This document shows positions 1-9,190 of a DNA stretch of 64,000 nt, piece after piece; the first letter of the stretch is position 1; every line of letters starts with the position of its first letter. The position numbers and the translations under genes were made by a program. The notes below the pieces were generated by a model. That model was not told where the DNA came from and searched no databases. It saw only the letters and a program-made list of their open reading frames with translations. Source of the DNA: Achromobacter spanius (GTDB lineage: Bacteria > Pseudomonadota > Gammaproteobacteria > Burkholderiales > Burkholderiaceae_B); contig NZ_CP025030.1 in NCBI RefSeq assembly GCF_002812705.1, positions 3,968,001 through 4,032,000 on the forward strand, read 5' to 3'.

Positions 1-228
1 GCTGGGATACAAGCGTTCGGGGGTGGGCGGATGCGACAGCGCCGTCAGGGTGGCCAGCACGGCCTCGTGCTGCACCGTCTTCTGGCTCAACATGCGCTGC
101 GCGATGCTGGTGGCTTGGAAGAAGCGGTCGTGGAAGTCCAGGTATTCCTGGCGGGCGATCCAGGCGGCGCCCAGACAGAACAAGACCAGCCAGCAGAGGA
201 GGGCGCGCGTGCGCGATAGGGGATTCAC
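1..228 (-). CDS. Membrane-anchored protein N-terminus, probably sensor kinase (partial)
   Basis: The reverse strand reads open for 76 codons from a GTG at 228 to the window edge, so only the N-terminus is present. It begins with a short basic stretch, then one hydrophobic segment at about residues 10-23 (LLCWLVLFCLGAAW), followed by a soluble helical region containing FHDRFFQATSIAQRMLSQK. A single N-terminal membrane anchor followed by a helical extracytoplasmic region is common in sensor histidine kinases, but no catalytic domain is visible. The GTG is the only plausible start I see. The protein could equally be another single-pass envelope protein. Confidence 0.5.
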   Translation of the reverse strand, partial: MNPLSRTRALLCWLVLFCLGAAWIARQEYLDFHDRFFQATSIAQRMLSQKTVQHEAVLATLTALSHPPTPERLYPS

Positions 229-285
229 GGGTGAAATTATGCCCTGCGGCCGTTGCGCCCCGGAATCCGTAGGGCTACGGAGGCG

Positions 286-1449
286 TCACGCGGCGCGCGG
301 GGAGGCCAGGCTGGCCGGATCGGCCTGCGAATTGGCCGACACCGTCATCTGGTACAGCGCGGCCACCAGATCCGACTGCGTGATCAGCCCGACCAGGGTG
401 CGCGAGGCGTCCAGAACCGGCACGCAATGCAGGGCGTCAGACATGGGCCGGGCCAGTTCGATGACAGGCAGGTCCGGGGTGGCGAAGGGCACTTCGCTGC
501 GCAGGCAGTCGGAAACGCGCAGGCGCGGCGGCGCGGCGTCATCCGGCGTGACCGCAAGCGGGCGGGCCTTGCGCGCCAGCACGTCGGCCTGCGACACCAT
601 GCCGACATAACGGCCGTTCGCGTCAACCACCGCCAAGGCTTGCAGCCGGTGCTTGTCGAACAGGCGGATGGCGTGGTCCAGGGGCTCGTGTTCCTGCACG
701 GTGACGACATCGCGCGACATGACGTCGGCGCACGACACCTCGCCAAAACGGCGCACGCTGGCGCGCAGTTCGGCGGCCAGCACGATGTCTTCCAGGTCTT
801 CCTTGCTGATGTCCAGGAGCTCGCCGCGCTGCGCCAGGGCATCGTCCAGGTCGGCGCGGCTGAAGCCCAGGCGGGTGCTGGGCGCGGCGTCGCGCGTGTG
901 ATGGCCCTGTGCCGGGTCGGCATGGCGGCGGGGGTAATTGCGTTTCAGGGCGCCGTTGAATGCCACGGCAATGCACAGCAGGATCAAGGAATTCAGGCCC
1001 ACCGGCCACAGTGCGAAGCCATAGCCCAGGCTGGCTACGGACGGCCCGCCCAGCACCGCGGTCAAGGCCACCGCTCCGCCGGGGGGATGCAGGCAGCGCA
1101 GGCTGAACATGGCGCCGATGGCCAGGGCTGCCGCGACGGCCGCAGCCAAGCCGGGCAGCGGAATCATCTGGGCGCAGAACACGCCGATCAGGGCCGACAC
1201 CACGTTGCCCGCCACGATGGACCAGGGCTGTGCGAGCGGGCTGGCGGGCGCGGCAAACAGCAGTACGGCCGACGCGCCCATGGGCGCGATGAACCAAGGG
1301 CTGGCCGCGCCCAGTGCGTGCCGGCCCACCCATTCCGTGCAGAACAGCCCCAGCAGCGCGCCGAGCACGCCAAGGATTTTTTCACGCCCGTTGGCGCCTA
1401 CCGGCGCTGGCGCGAACGCGCTCAGCCAGCGCTTGAATGCCACCCCCAA
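286..1449 (-). CDS. HPP-family membrane protein with C-terminal CBS pair
   Basis: This is an integral membrane protein of 387 residues. The N-terminal half carries several hydrophobic helices and the family signature LHPPGGA at about residue 120. After a hydrophilic linker at about residue 190, two CBS motifs follow (CADVMSRDVVTV... and LRVSDCLRSEVPF...), which typically bind adenine nucleotides and gate the attached domain. HPP proteins have been linked to nitrite or anion transport in plastids; the substrate here is unknown. I chose a TTG start at 1449 because a strong GAGGAG lies six bases upstream. A second TTG at 1491 would add 14 residues but lacks such a site. It lies 93 bp downstream of the MarR gene on the same strand, so the two may be co-transcribed. 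Confidence 0.8.
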   Translation of the reverse strand: MGVAFKRWLSAFAPAPVGANGREKILGVLGALLGLFCTEWVGRHALGAASPWFIAPMGASAVLLFAAPASPLAQPWSIVAGNVVSALIGVFCAQMIPLPGLAAAVAAALAIGAMFSLRCLHPPGGAVALTAVLGGPSVASLGYGFALWPVGLNSLILLCIAVAFNGALKRNYPRRHADPAQGHHTRDAAPSTRLGFSRADLDDALAQRGELLDISKEDLEDIVLAAELRASVRRFGEVSCADVMSRDVVTVQEHEPLDHAIRLFDKHRLQALAVVDANGRYVGMVSQADVLARKARPLAVTPDDAAPPRLRVSDCLRSEVPFATPDLPVIELARPMSDALHCVPVLDASRTLVGLITQSDLVAALYQMTVSANSQADPASLASPRAA

Positions 1450-1542
1450 AACGATCTCCTCGCGTGCATGAAATATATCGTGGGGCGACAATTTATCACG
1501 CGGCGGCTTACTGCCCGCTTATGTGCTTATGCACCGAAGCGC

Positions 1543-1989
1543 TCAGGTCGCGTCGTCGCCGATGCGCGCCAGCAAGCGGCCCAACAAGGGACGCATGGCG
1601 CGCAATTCTTCCAGGTGCGCGGCGGACAGGCTTTCCAATACCCGATCAGCCTTCGGCGTCAGCACGACTTCAACACGGCGACCGTCTTCGGGATCGGCCT
1701 CGCGGCTGACCAGGTCCAGCCGGGCAAGGCGGCTGACGAGCTCGGCGGCCGTATGCGGACGGATCAACAGTCGGTCGGCGATTTCGCCTACGTACAGCCC
1801 GCGTCGGTCGGGCGGGGTTTTGCGGGTGCCTTTGATGGCCAGCAGGGTTTGATGCTGCTGCGGGGTCAGCGCCAAGGCGCCCGCCGCGCCTTCACTGAAG
1901 GCAGCGAAGGTGCGCAGCGCGTAGCGAAAGTCAGCCAGCAGTTCGTAGTCGGCGGGAGACAGGGGAGTGGGGGACGGAGTCGTTTTCAC
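1543..1989 (-). CDS. MarR-family transcriptional regulator
   Basis: A 148-residue protein of the size usual for MarR. The winged-helix core runs from about residue 40 to 120: LTPQQHQTLLAIKG forms the first helices, YVGEIADRLLIRPHTAAELVSRLARLDLV the recognition helix, and the wing contains DPEDGRRVEVVLT, close to the MarR wing consensus DxRxxxxxLT. It starts at GTG with only a weak upstream ribosome site. Its position just before the HPP/CBS membrane protein suggests it may control that gene, which is inference from proximity only. The ligand is unknown. Confidence 0.85.
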   Translation of the reverse strand: MKTTPSPTPLSPADYELLADFRYALRTFAAFSEGAAGALALTPQQHQTLLAIKGTRKTPPDRRGLYVGEIADRLLIRPHTAAELVSRLARLDLVSREADPEDGRRVEVVLTPKADRVLESLSAAHLEELRAMRPLLGRLLARIGDDAT

Positions 1990-2056
1990 AGGCGAATTCT
2001 AATATGACGACACGTGAATACGTGCCGCGCTTCAGTGTCGTTAGTACGCTCCATTA

Positions 2057-2154
2057 CCGCTTTCGTTACCGCTTTCGTTGCTGCTTTCATTGCTGCTTTC
2101 ATTGCCACATTCACGGGCCATATTCACGGGCCACATTCACCCGCCACATTCAGG
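2057..2154. repeat. Degenerate tandem repeat, 12-bp then 13-bp units
   Basis: Four 12-bp units of the type CYGCTTTCRTTR (2057-2104) are followed directly by four 13-bp units of the type CCACATTCACGGG (2105-2154, last one shortened). The array fills the space between the MarR gene and the end of the LysR gene, and its last unit contains the LysR stop codon. Confidence 0.85.
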
Positions 2155-3043
2155 CACCCCGTGTCGCCCCTAATTCCCACAGCACTTCCAGCACGTGCTG
2201 GGTGGCGCGTTCGACTTTCTCCGCGCGGTGCGCGATGCCCAGCGGCCGCCACAACGCCGGGCGCAACGGCCGCATGATGATGCGCGGGTCGGCTTGCGGC
2301 GCGGTGGCTTCGTGCGGCAGCAGGGTCGCGCCGTAGCCGGCGGCCACCAGGCTTTTGATGGCGTCGTTGTAATTGAGCTGGATGCGGGGGCGCGGGTTCA
2401 GCCCGGCGGCGGCGAACCATTCGCCGGTCTGGCGCGAGAGCCGCGTGGTGGTGTCGTTCAGGATCAGTGCACGGTCCGCCAGCCAGGCGGGCGTGACGCG
2501 GGCGGGCGCCTGCCAGCTTGCGGGCAGAAAGGCCATGACCGGATCGCGTCGCCACGGCTTGATGACGAGGCCATCGATAGGCGGCTGCGGCAGCGCCACC
2601 AGCCCCACGTCCAACGTGCCGGCGTTCAAGCGCTGCAAGGTTTCCTGAGAGGTCAGCACCGCCACCTGCACGTCGATACCGGGGTGATGGCGGCCCAGTG
2701 TTTCCAAGGCGCTGGGCAGCAGATGCGCAATGGCGCCGGTGGAGGCGCCCAGGCGCACGCGGCCAGACAGCCCCTGCACCTGCCGTTGCACATCGTCCAG
2801 CGCCTGGTCGGCTTCGGCCAGCAGCCGGCGGGCGCGTTCCAGCAGCGTGTCGCCAATGGTGGTGGGCCGGACCTGGCCCCGCTTGCGCGTCAAAAGCGGC
2901 GCGCCGACGCGAGCTTCCAGATCGGCCACGTGCAGGCTGACGGTGGGCGGCGCCAGATGCAGCGCGCGGGCGGCCTCGGCGAATGAACCCAGGTCGGCAA
3001 TGGCGACCAGGGTGCGCAGGCGGTCCAGGCTGATTTCACGCAT
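2150..3043 (-). CDS. LysR-family transcriptional regulator
   Basis: A 297-residue LysR-type regulator. The N-terminal winged helix covers residues 4-62 ([39 protein letters not shown]), followed by the linker helix and a periplasmic-binding-like effector domain (about 90-290). It is divergent from argC with 130 bp between the starts, the classical LysR arrangement. The family resemblance does not make it ArgP, so control of argC is only a possibility. The 3' end runs into a short tandem repeat that includes the stop codon. Confidence 0.88.
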   Translation of the reverse strand: MREISLDRLRTLVAIADLGSFAEAARALHLAPPTVSLHVADLEARVGAPLLTRKRGQVRPTTIGDTLLERARRLLAEADQALDDVQRQVQGLSGRVRLGASTGAIAHLLPSALETLGRHHPGIDVQVAVLTSQETLQRLNAGTLDVGLVALPQPPIDGLVIKPWRRDPVMAFLPASWQAPARVTPAWLADRALILNDTTTRLSRQTGEWFAAAGLNPRPRIQLNYNDAIKSLVAAGYGATLLPHEATAPQADPRIIMRPLRPALWRPLGIAHRAEKVERATQHVLEVLWELGATRGA

Positions 3044-3173
3044 AGGGTTGACGTTCAGTAAACATGAATTGAACGGTCATGATATTCGACTTTTCTTATC
3101 GATGGCCACGGTCGAAGATAGCGGCTACATCAAAGCCTTCAACCCTATCAACCCCTCCCTCAACGGAGCAGCC

Positions 3174-4106
3174 ATGACCCACCCCCTAGTCTTTATCGAC
3201 GGCGACCAAGGCACCACCGGCCTGCAGATTCATGAACGTCTGAACGGGCGTACCGACCTGCGCCTGCTGACGCTGCCCGAGGCCGAGCGCAAGGATCCGC
3301 AACGCCGTGCCGACGCCATCAATGCCAGTGACGTGGCCATCCTGTGCCTGCCCGACGAGCCCGCGCGCCAGGCGGCGGCGTCGGTGGTGAACCCAGCCGT
3401 GCGCGTCATCGACGCCAGTTCGGCGCATCGCACCACGCCGGGCTGGGTGTACGGGTTTCCGGAGATGAGCGCGGGGCAGGCCGACTTGATTGCGCGGGCC
3501 AAGCGGGTCAGCAACCCCGGCTGCTACCCCACGGGCGCCATCGCCTTGCTGCGCCCCTTGATCCAGGCGGGGCTGGTGCCCGCCGACTACCCGGCCGTGG
3601 TGCACGCGGTGTCGGGCTATTCGGGCGGCGGCCGCGCCAGCGTGGATGCCTATGAAGGGGCGGGCGGCGTGCAAGGGCCGGCGTTCCAGTTGTACGGCTT
3701 GGGCCTGGCGCACAAGCACACCCCCGAGATCGAAGCACATGCGGGGCTGACGCAGCGCCCGGTGTTCGTGCCGGCCTACGGCGCATTCCGCCAGGGCATC
3801 GTACTGACGATTCCGTTGCAGACGCGCTTGCTGCCGGCTGGCGTAAACAGCGAACAATTGCATGCTTGCCTGCAACAGCACTACGTGGACACCACGCATG
3901 TGCAGGTGGTGCCGCGCCAGGAAGCCGCCAGCCACACGCATCTGGATCCGCAGGTGCTCAACGGTACCAATGACCTGCGTTTGGCGGTCTACGGCAACGA
4001 ACAGCACGGCCAAGTGTTGCTGACCGCGGTGTTCGACAACCTGGGCAAGGGCGCGTCCGGCGCGGCCGTGCAGAACCTGGACCTGATGCTGGCCGCGATG
4101 GCATAA
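3174..4106 (+). CDS. argC: N-acetyl-gamma-glutamyl-phosphate reductase, type 2
   Basis: Catalyses NADPH-dependent reduction of N-acetyl-glutamyl-5-phosphate to the semialdehyde, the third step of arginine synthesis, in the cytoplasm. The 310-residue length and the opening [16 protein letters not shown] fit the shorter type-2 ArgC (about 310) rather than the 340-residue type 1. The active-site cysteine is Cys117 in SNPGCYPTG. The open frame extends upstream to 2730, but that part is antisense to LysR. The ATG at 3174 preceded by AACGGAGC is the real start. No other arg gene is adjacent. The last codons lie in the first unit of a 13-bp tandem repeat. Confidence 0.95.
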   Translation: MTHPLVFIDGDQGTTGLQIHERLNGRTDLRLLTLPEAERKDPQRRADAINASDVAILCLPDEPARQAAASVVNPAVRVIDASSAHRTTPGWVYGFPEMSAGQADLIARAKRVSNPGCYPTGAIALLRPLIQAGLVPADYPAVVHAVSGYSGGGRASVDAYEGAGGVQGPAFQLYGLGLAHKHTPEIEAHAGLTQRPVFVPAYGAFRQGIVLTIPLQTRLLPAGVNSEQLHACLQQHYVDTTHVQVVPRQEAASHTHLDPQVLNGTNDLRLAVYGNEQHGQVLLTAVFDNLGKGASGAAVQNLDLMLAAMA

Positions 4107-4136
4107 GGGGATGGCATAAGGTGATGGCATAAGGCA
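4098..4136. repeat. 13-bp tandem repeat spanning the argC stop codon
   Basis: Three copies of ATGGCATAAGGNN at 4098, 4111 and 4124, with a fourth partial copy (ATGGC) at 4137. The first copy contains the terminal Met-Ala-stop of argC, so each further copy carries a duplicate of the stop codon. Confidence 0.9.
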
Positions 4137-4165
4137 ATGGCGCCTCGCTGGAAGCGGGGCGCCAT
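4137..4165. terminator. Hairpin between convergent argC and MBL gene
   Basis: A 12-bp stem (ATGGCGCCTCGC against GCGGGGCGCCAT, one T-G pair) closes on a 5-base loop between two convergent genes. No clear T-run follows on either strand, so efficiency as an intrinsic terminator is uncertain. Confidence 0.55.
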
Positions 4166-4209
4166 CGCTGTTCAGGGCATCACGCGTTTATCGTCACCCC
4201 TGCATTGCC

Positions 4210-5103
4210 CTACCACTTCATTTCGCCCTTGGCGACCTTGGCGCTCAACTCCAAGGACGCGGCGGCGCCCGCTTGCGGGTACTGCGCCTTCATGGCGGCG
4301 ATCAGCGCGGCGCTGTCGGCGGCCTTGGCGGTTTGCGTGTCAAAGGCGCGAATGTAGCCCTGCGTGTAGCGGACCGATTCCAGGGTCAACGGTGCACCCG
4401 CTGCGTAGTGGCCCGGAATGACCGTCACCGGCTTCAGCGCTTCAATGCGCGCCAAGGTGGCCAGCCAATCCTTGTGCGATTGCGGCGTCTGCGTATCGGC
4501 CATCCACACATGCAGGTTGCCGAACACCACGACGCCACCCACCACGGCCTTCAACGACGGAATCCACACAAAGCTGCGGTCCGGCTGCGGGCCGTCCAGG
4601 CCGGTGATTTCCAGCGCCTGGCCTTCCAGCGTCAATGTGCTGCCTTTCAGCACCTGCGGAATCACGGCCCGGGACGGCGCATCCGCGCCCAGCTTGGGGC
4701 CCCAGAACGCCAGCTTGCCGTCCACCGTTTCCTTGATGTGCTGCACCGTGGGTTCGGTGGCGACGACACGTGCATCCGGGAAGGCGGCCACCACGGTGTC
4801 CAGGCCGAAGTAGAAGTCGGGGTCGCCGTGGCTGATGTAGATGGTGGTCAGCGTCTTGCCGCTGTCGCGCACCATTTGCACCACTTTTTCGGCTTGTGAT
4901 TTACCAAACTGCGCATCGATCAGGATGGCTTCGCGCTGGCCGCTGACCAGCACGGAAGACACTTGGAAGATGGCATCGTTGCCGGGGTTGAAATGGGTCA
5001 GTTGCAGATCGGTGCCGGCGGCGTGGGCAACATAGGCGGGGCTGATCAACAAGGTTAGCGCGGCGCCTTGCAGCAGGCGGCGAAAGGTGGGCAAGGAAGA
5101 CAT
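4210..5103 (-). CDS. Periplasmic MBL-fold hydrolase-like protein, altered metal site
   Basis: A 297-residue secreted protein: signal peptide ending near AHA (residue 28), then a metallo-beta-lactamase fold. Where active members have HxHxDH, this one reads SHGDPDFYFG, so two of the four ligands are Asp and Phe. The later Asp position falls in FGNLHVWMAD, and the final His is kept in IPGHY. It may bind metal differently or belong to a subgroup with a changed site. LysR at 5207-6112 lies upstream on the same strand with a 103-bp gap. The substrate is unknown. Confidence 0.75.
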   Translation of the reverse strand: MSSLPTFRRLLQGAALTLLISPAYVAHAAGTDLQLTHFNPGNDAIFQVSSVLVSGQREAILIDAQFGKSQAEKVVQMVRDSGKTLTTIYISHGDPDFYFGLDTVVAAFPDARVVATEPTVQHIKETVDGKLAFWGPKLGADAPSRAVIPQVLKGSTLTLEGQALEITGLDGPQPDRSFVWIPSLKAVVGGVVVFGNLHVWMADTQTPQSHKDWLATLARIEALKPVTVIPGHYAAGAPLTLESVRYTQGYIRAFDTQTAKAADSAALIAAMKAQYPQAGAAASLELSAKVAKGEMKW

Positions 5104-5206
5104 GGCGGCGGCTCGTGAGTGAAGTAAGAAGGAAGCCAGTCTAGTAGCGCTATTCGCGCCGATCTATCCCTGTCTTTGCCAGAGTCTGTTGCGCATTTCG
5201 ATCAGA

Positions 5207-6112
5207 TCATGCCGGCGCGGGGTCAGCCAGCGTGGCCTCGACCTGGCGCCGCAGCCACATCGTGCCCGGGTCGCTTTCAAAGCGCGCGTGCCAGTGCACG
5301 GTCACGCTTAGCGGTGGTAGTGCGATGGGCAGAGGGCGGATGTCAAAAGCGTTGTCGCGGTTGAACCAGATGGCCGCGCGATAGGGCAGCGTGACCGTCA
5401 GGTCGGTGCGGCGGACGATTTCGGCGGCGGCCGAGAAATGCGGCAGCGTCAGGTAGGGTTGCCGGTGCATGCCCGCTTCGCTCAAGACGTCGTTCAGCAA
5501 GCGGTGCGCGCTGGCGCGCGAAGCCACCAGAATGTGATCCAGCCGCTTGAACTGGCCGCGCGTCAGCCCCGCCGACAGCACCGGGTGGCCGCGCCGGCCC
5601 ATGCATGCATAACGTTCGCTGAACAGATCGGCGTGGCACGTGTGGCGGCCCAGCCCGGCCAGGTTGCCGATGGCCAGGTCGATCTCGCCCTCTTTCAGTG
5701 CTTGCGGCAACTGTTCCAGAGCAACCTCCAGCACTTCCACCTGCAAGCGCGGCGCCAGCGCATGCACGCGCTCCATCAGCGGCGGCAGGAACACCATTTC
5801 GCCGATGTCGGACATCGACAGTCGAAAGCGGCGGGTGCTGGTGGCCGGGGCGAATTGCTGACGCAGGCTGACCGCTTCCGCAAAGCTGTTCATGCCGCGT
5901 TCGATGGGGTCGGCCAGCGCAAAGGCCACCGGCGTGGGTTGCATGCCGGTGGTGGTGCGCACGAAGAGCGGGTCGTCAAATTGTGCGCGTAATCGGGCCA
6001 GCGCGTAGCTGACGGCGGGCTGCGTCAAGTTCAGCCGCTGCGCTGCGCGGGTGACGCTGCGTTCATGCAGCACGGTCAGGAAAACCCGCATGAGATTCAG
6101 GTCGAAGTCCAC
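5207..6112 (-). CDS. LysR-family regulator, NahR/NodD-like
   Basis: A 301-residue LysR regulator. The opening DLNLMRVFLTVLHERSVTRA and the DNA-binding helix RLNLTQPAVSYALARLR resemble the NahR/LinR/NodD branch, whose members often sense aromatic or other small carboxylated effectors. It is divergent from the acyl-CoA ligase operon with 138 AT-rich bases between starts. That spacer holds an inverted repeat and a good promoter, so it is the likely activator of that operon. This is inference from arrangement. Confidence 0.88.
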   Translation of the reverse strand: MDFDLNLMRVFLTVLHERSVTRAAQRLNLTQPAVSYALARLRAQFDDPLFVRTTTGMQPTPVAFALADPIERGMNSFAEAVSLRQQFAPATSTRRFRLSMSDIGEMVFLPPLMERVHALAPRLQVEVLEVALEQLPQALKEGEIDLAIGNLAGLGRHTCHADLFSERYACMGRRGHPVLSAGLTRGQFKRLDHILVASRASAHRLLNDVLSEAGMHRQPYLTLPHFSAAAEIVRRTDLTVTLPYRAAIWFNRDNAFDIRPLPIALPPLSVTVHWHARFESDPGTMWLRRQVEATLADPAPA

Positions 6113-6134
6113 GCATGCCTCTGATATCAGTCCT

Positions 6135-6149
6135 ATTTATAAGATAAAT
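6135..6149. promoter_or_regulatory. Candidate LysR operator
   Basis: ATTTAT and ATAAAT flank a 3-base centre, inside the AT-rich spacer between the divergent LysR gene and the acyl-CoA ligase operon, about 14 bases upstream of the -35 of the predicted promoter. The position suits LysR activation. Binding is untested. Confidence 0.45.
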
Positions 6150-6162
6150 AATAGCCATAAAT

Positions 6163-6191
6163 TTGACACATAAATAGTTGATTCCTAGACT
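6163..6191 (+). promoter_or_regulatory. Sigma70-like promoter of the acyl-CoA ligase operon
   Basis: A perfect -35 (TTGACA, 6163-6168) and a fair -10 (TAGACT, 6186-6191) are separated by 17 bases, giving a start of transcription near 6198, about 53 bases before the first gene. Confidence 0.6.
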
Positions 6192-6250
6192 AATTTCACG
6201 AAAGCCGCCGTCCGCAAGGCCGCGGCAGAACAACCGGGGAAAGCGTCGTC

Positions 6251-7840
6251 ATGCATGCGTTGACATTACCGTCGTTGTTGGTGGAACAGGCCGCGCGCCA
6301 GGGCGAGCGCTTGTGGGTGCAGGCGCCGGGCGGGTCGTTGCGGTTCTGCGATGCGCCGGCCCACGCAGCAAGCTGGGCCGCGCGGTTGGCGTCGGCGGGC
6401 GTGGCGCGGGGCGATCGGGTGGGGCTCATGGCCGGCAACCGCCAGGAATTTCTGTCGATCGTGCTGGGCTGTGGCTGGCTGGGCGCGGTGGTGGTGCCCA
6501 TCAACACCGCGTCGCGCGGCATGCAACTGCGGCACATGCTGGCCAATAGCGGTTGCGTGTTGCTGGTGGCGGATGCGGCCTCCTGTCCGGCGCTGGCGGG
6601 CCTGGCATCCGTGGGCGACGCGGCGCACGATGGCCCCTTGGCCTTGCGCGCGATCTGGCTGCTTGACGACGTTGATGCTTCCCACGCGCTGCCCGCGCCA
6701 GCGACCCTGGTGCCGTCGAAACTTCCTCCGCCATTGCCCGCCGCCGATATCCAGCCCGGCGACATGCTGGCCATTCTCTACACCTCGGGCACCTCCGGCC
6801 CGTCCAAGGGCGTGTGCTGTCCCCACGCGCAGTTTTATTGGTGGGGCAAGATAGCCGCGCGCAACCTGGAAATTTCGGATGCCGACGTGCTCTACACGAG
6901 CTTGCCGCTGTTCCATACCAACGCGCTTAACGCCTGCTTCCAGGCGCTGGTGACCGGGGCGTCCATCATTTGCGACGAGCGCTTTTCGGCAAGCCGCTAT
7001 TTCGACCGCCTGCAAGCCACGAACGCCACCGTCACCTATCTGCTGGGCGCCATGGTGCCGATGCTGCTGGCGCAAGAGGCCCGGCCGTCCGAACGCGGCC
7101 ACCGCACCCGCATCGCCTTGGCGCCCGGGGTGCCGGAACGCTTCCATGGCGTGTTCGCCGAACGCACCGGCATGGCGCTGCTGGAAGGCTACGGGTCCAC
7201 CGAAACCAATTTCGCCCTGGGCGGCACGTTTTCCGAGCAGCGGCCAGGCACGATGGGCCGCGTGGCGCCCGAGTTTGACGCCATCGTTGCCGACGAGCAC
7301 GACGCGCCGGTGCCCGATGGCGAACCGGGCGAGCTGCTGTTGCGCGCCACGCCGCCGTTTGCCATTGCCACGGGCTATTTCGGCATGGCCGACAAGACGG
7401 TTGAGGCCTGGCGCAACCTGTGGTTCCACACGGGCGACCGCGTGGTGCGCGATGCCGACGGCTACTTCCGGTTCCTGGACCGCCTGAAAGACGCCATCCG
7501 ACGCCGGGGCGAGAACATCTCGTCCTATGAAGTGGAACAGGTGCTGCAAGCGCATCCGGCCGTGGCCACCGTAGCCGTCTACGCGGTGCGTTCCGAACTG
7601 GCCGAAGACGAAGTGATGGCCGCGTTGGTCTACAAGGCGGGGCACGCGCCCACGCCCCAAGCCCTGCTTGATTTCTGCCAGCCTCGCATGCCGTATTTCG
7701 CCGTGCCGCGCTATGTGCGCGTGCTGGACGATCTGCCGCGCACCGAAAACGGCAAGGTCCGCAAGTTCCGCTTGCGGGAAGAAGGTATCACCGGCGACAC
7801 CTGGGACCGGGACGCCGCCGGCTATCGCGTGGCGCGCTGA
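6251..7840 (+). CDS. ATP-dependent acyl-CoA ligase (CaiC-like)
   Basis: A member of the adenylate-forming family that activates a carboxylic acid as acyl-AMP and then as the CoA thioester. All core motifs are present in 529 residues: phosphate-binding YTSGTSGPSKG (177-187), GYGSTET (313-319), the hinge GDRVVRDADGYFRFLDRLKD and C-terminal Lys502 in ENGKVRKF. Overall form resembles crotonobetaine/carnitine-CoA ligase, but the substrate cannot be read from sequence. It starts with ATG after GGGGAAAG and heads a four-gene operon with a transporter, a thiolase-like protein and a DUF35 protein, implying uptake and CoA-dependent breakdown of an organic acid. Confidence 0.88.
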   Translation: MHALTLPSLLVEQAARQGERLWVQAPGGSLRFCDAPAHAASWAARLASAGVARGDRVGLMAGNRQEFLSIVLGCGWLGAVVVPINTASRGMQLRHMLANSGCVLLVADAASCPALAGLASVGDAAHDGPLALRAIWLLDDVDASHALPAPATLVPSKLPPPLPAADIQPGDMLAILYTSGTSGPSKGVCCPHAQFYWWGKIAARNLEISDADVLYTSLPLFHTNALNACFQALVTGASIICDERFSASRYFDRLQATNATVTYLLGAMVPMLLAQEARPSERGHRTRIALAPGVPERFHGVFAERTGMALLEGYGSTETNFALGGTFSEQRPGTMGRVAPEFDAIVADEHDAPVPDGEPGELLLRATPPFAIATGYFGMADKTVEAWRNLWFHTGDRVVRDADGYFRFLDRLKDAIRRRGENISSYEVEQVLQAHPAVATVAVYAVRSELAEDEVMAALVYKAGHAPTPQALLDFCQPRMPYFAVPRYVRVLDDLPRTENGKVRKFRLREEGITGDTWDRDAAGYRVAR

Positions 7841-7876
7841 GGCGCCGTTAATCCACTAAAAATTCAAGGGGCGGCA

Positions 7877-9190
7877 ATGACGATGGCATACAAGGGGGCG
7901 GCGTTGTCCGCCGAAGACGAAGCAAAAAGAAAGCGCACCCGGCGCGTGGTGACGGCCTCGGTCGCGGGCAACGCCATGGAGTGGTACGACTTTTTCATCT
8001 ATGGCACGGCGGCCGCGCTGGTGTTTGGCGAGCTGTTTTTTCCCAAGGGCACGGACCCGCTGCTGGGCACCATGGGCGCCTTCGCGGGGTTCGCGGTGGG
8101 CTTTCTGGCGCGGCCGCTGGGCGGCGTGATCTTCGGACACATCGGCGACCGCTATGGCCGCAAGCTGGCGCTGGAGTGGACGCTGGGGCTGATGGGCGCG
8201 GCCACTTTCCTGATCGGCCTGCTTCCCACTTACGAGCAGATCGGCTTTTGGGCGCCGGTCGCGATGGTGGTGCTGCGCGTCTTGCAGGGCGCGGCGGCGG
8301 GCGGTGAATGGGGCGGCGGCGTGCTGCTGATCAGCGAGGCGGTCGACGGCAAGCGGCGCGGCTACTTCTCGTCGTTCAGCCAACTGGGCGTGGCGGGCGG
8401 CTTCGTGCTGTCTTCCGGCGTATTCATGCTGGCGCAGCAATTGCCGCAGGACGCTTTCATGAGCTGGGGCTGGCGCCTGCCATTCCTGTTCAGCGTGCTG
8501 ATCTTTGGCGTGGGGCTGTACATCCGCAAGCACATCCCGGAAAGCGAGGAATTCGTGCAGGCCAAGAAGACGGCCAAGCGCGGCATGCCGGCCGTGGAAG
8601 TGTTTCGCCGCTACCCGCGCCAGGTGCTGACCGCGATGGGCTTGCGCGTGGCCGAGAACGGCGGTTCGTACATCTTCCTGGCCTTTGCGCTGGCCTACGG
8701 CAAGTTCCTGGGCATCCCCAACGACGTGATGCTGGGCGGCGTGCTGGTGTCCATGTTCATCGAGCTGGGCACGCTGGTGTGGTTTGGCCATTTGTCTGAC
8801 CGCATCGGGCGGCGCGCGGTGTACCTGATTGGTTCGGTCGGCCTGGTGCTGGTGGCGTTCCCGTTCTTCTGGATGGTGCAGACCAAAGAGCCGCTCTGGA
8901 TTTTCCTGGCCTTCTTCCTGGGCAACACGGTGTGCCACGCCGCCATGATCGGCACGCAACCCGCGTACTTTGCCGAACTGTTTCCGGCCGAAGTCCGCTA
9001 TACCGGCCTGGCGCTGGGCCACGAGCTGGCGTCCGTATTCGCGGGCGGCCTGTCGCCCTTGATTGCCATGGCGCTGCTGCGCAAGTATGAATCGGCTACG
9101 CCGGTGGCCTGGTTCCTGGTGGGCATGGCGGCGATTACGGTGGTGACCTTGCTGTTGACCCGCAACCCGCCCAGGCAGGACACGGAATGA
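7877..9190 (+). CDS. MFS transporter, metabolite:H+ symporter (MHS) family
   Basis: A 437-residue, 12-helix permease. Family signs are AMEWYDFFIYGTAAAL in helix 1, the loop motif GDRYGRKLALEW after helix 2, and RVLQGAAAGGEWGG in helix 4. MHS members (ShiA, ProP, citrate and dicarboxylate carriers) import organic acids or osmolytes with protons. The next gene starts four bases before its end (ATGA overlap at 9187), so it is translationally coupled to the thiolase-like gene. It most likely imports the acid activated by the upstream ligase. Confidence 0.88.
   Translation: MTMAYKGAALSAEDEAKRKRTRRVVTASVAGNAMEWYDFFIYGTAAALVFGELFFPKGTDPLLGTMGAFAGFAVGFLARPLGGVIFGHIGDRYGRKLALEWTLGLMGAATFLIGLLPTYEQIGFWAPVAMVVLRVLQGAAAGGEWGGGVLLISEAVDGKRRGYFSSFSQLGVAGGFVLSSGVFMLAQQLPQDAFMSWGWRLPFLFSVLIFGVGLYIRKHIPESEEFVQAKKTAKRGMPAVEVFRRYPRQVLTAMGLRVAENGGSYIFLAFALAYGKFLGIPNDVMLGGVLVSMFIELGTLVWFGHLSDRIGRRAVYLIGSVGLVLVAFPFFWMVQTKEPLWIFLAFFLGNTVCHAAMIGTQPAYFAELFPAEVRYTGLALGHELASVFAGGLSPLIAMALLRKYESATPVAWFLVGMAAITVVTLLLTRNPPRQDTE

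Noticed and set aside
253..2007. 584-codon plus-strand frame opposite the HPP/CBS and MarR genes
   Set aside because: It is antisense to two recognisable genes, rich in Arg, Gln, His and Ala as expected from reverse reading of GC-rich codons, and matches no family.
2730..3173. Upstream extension of argC to 2730
   Set aside because: The additional 148 codons are antisense to the LysR gene, and type-2 ArgC proteins begin at the ATG at 3174.
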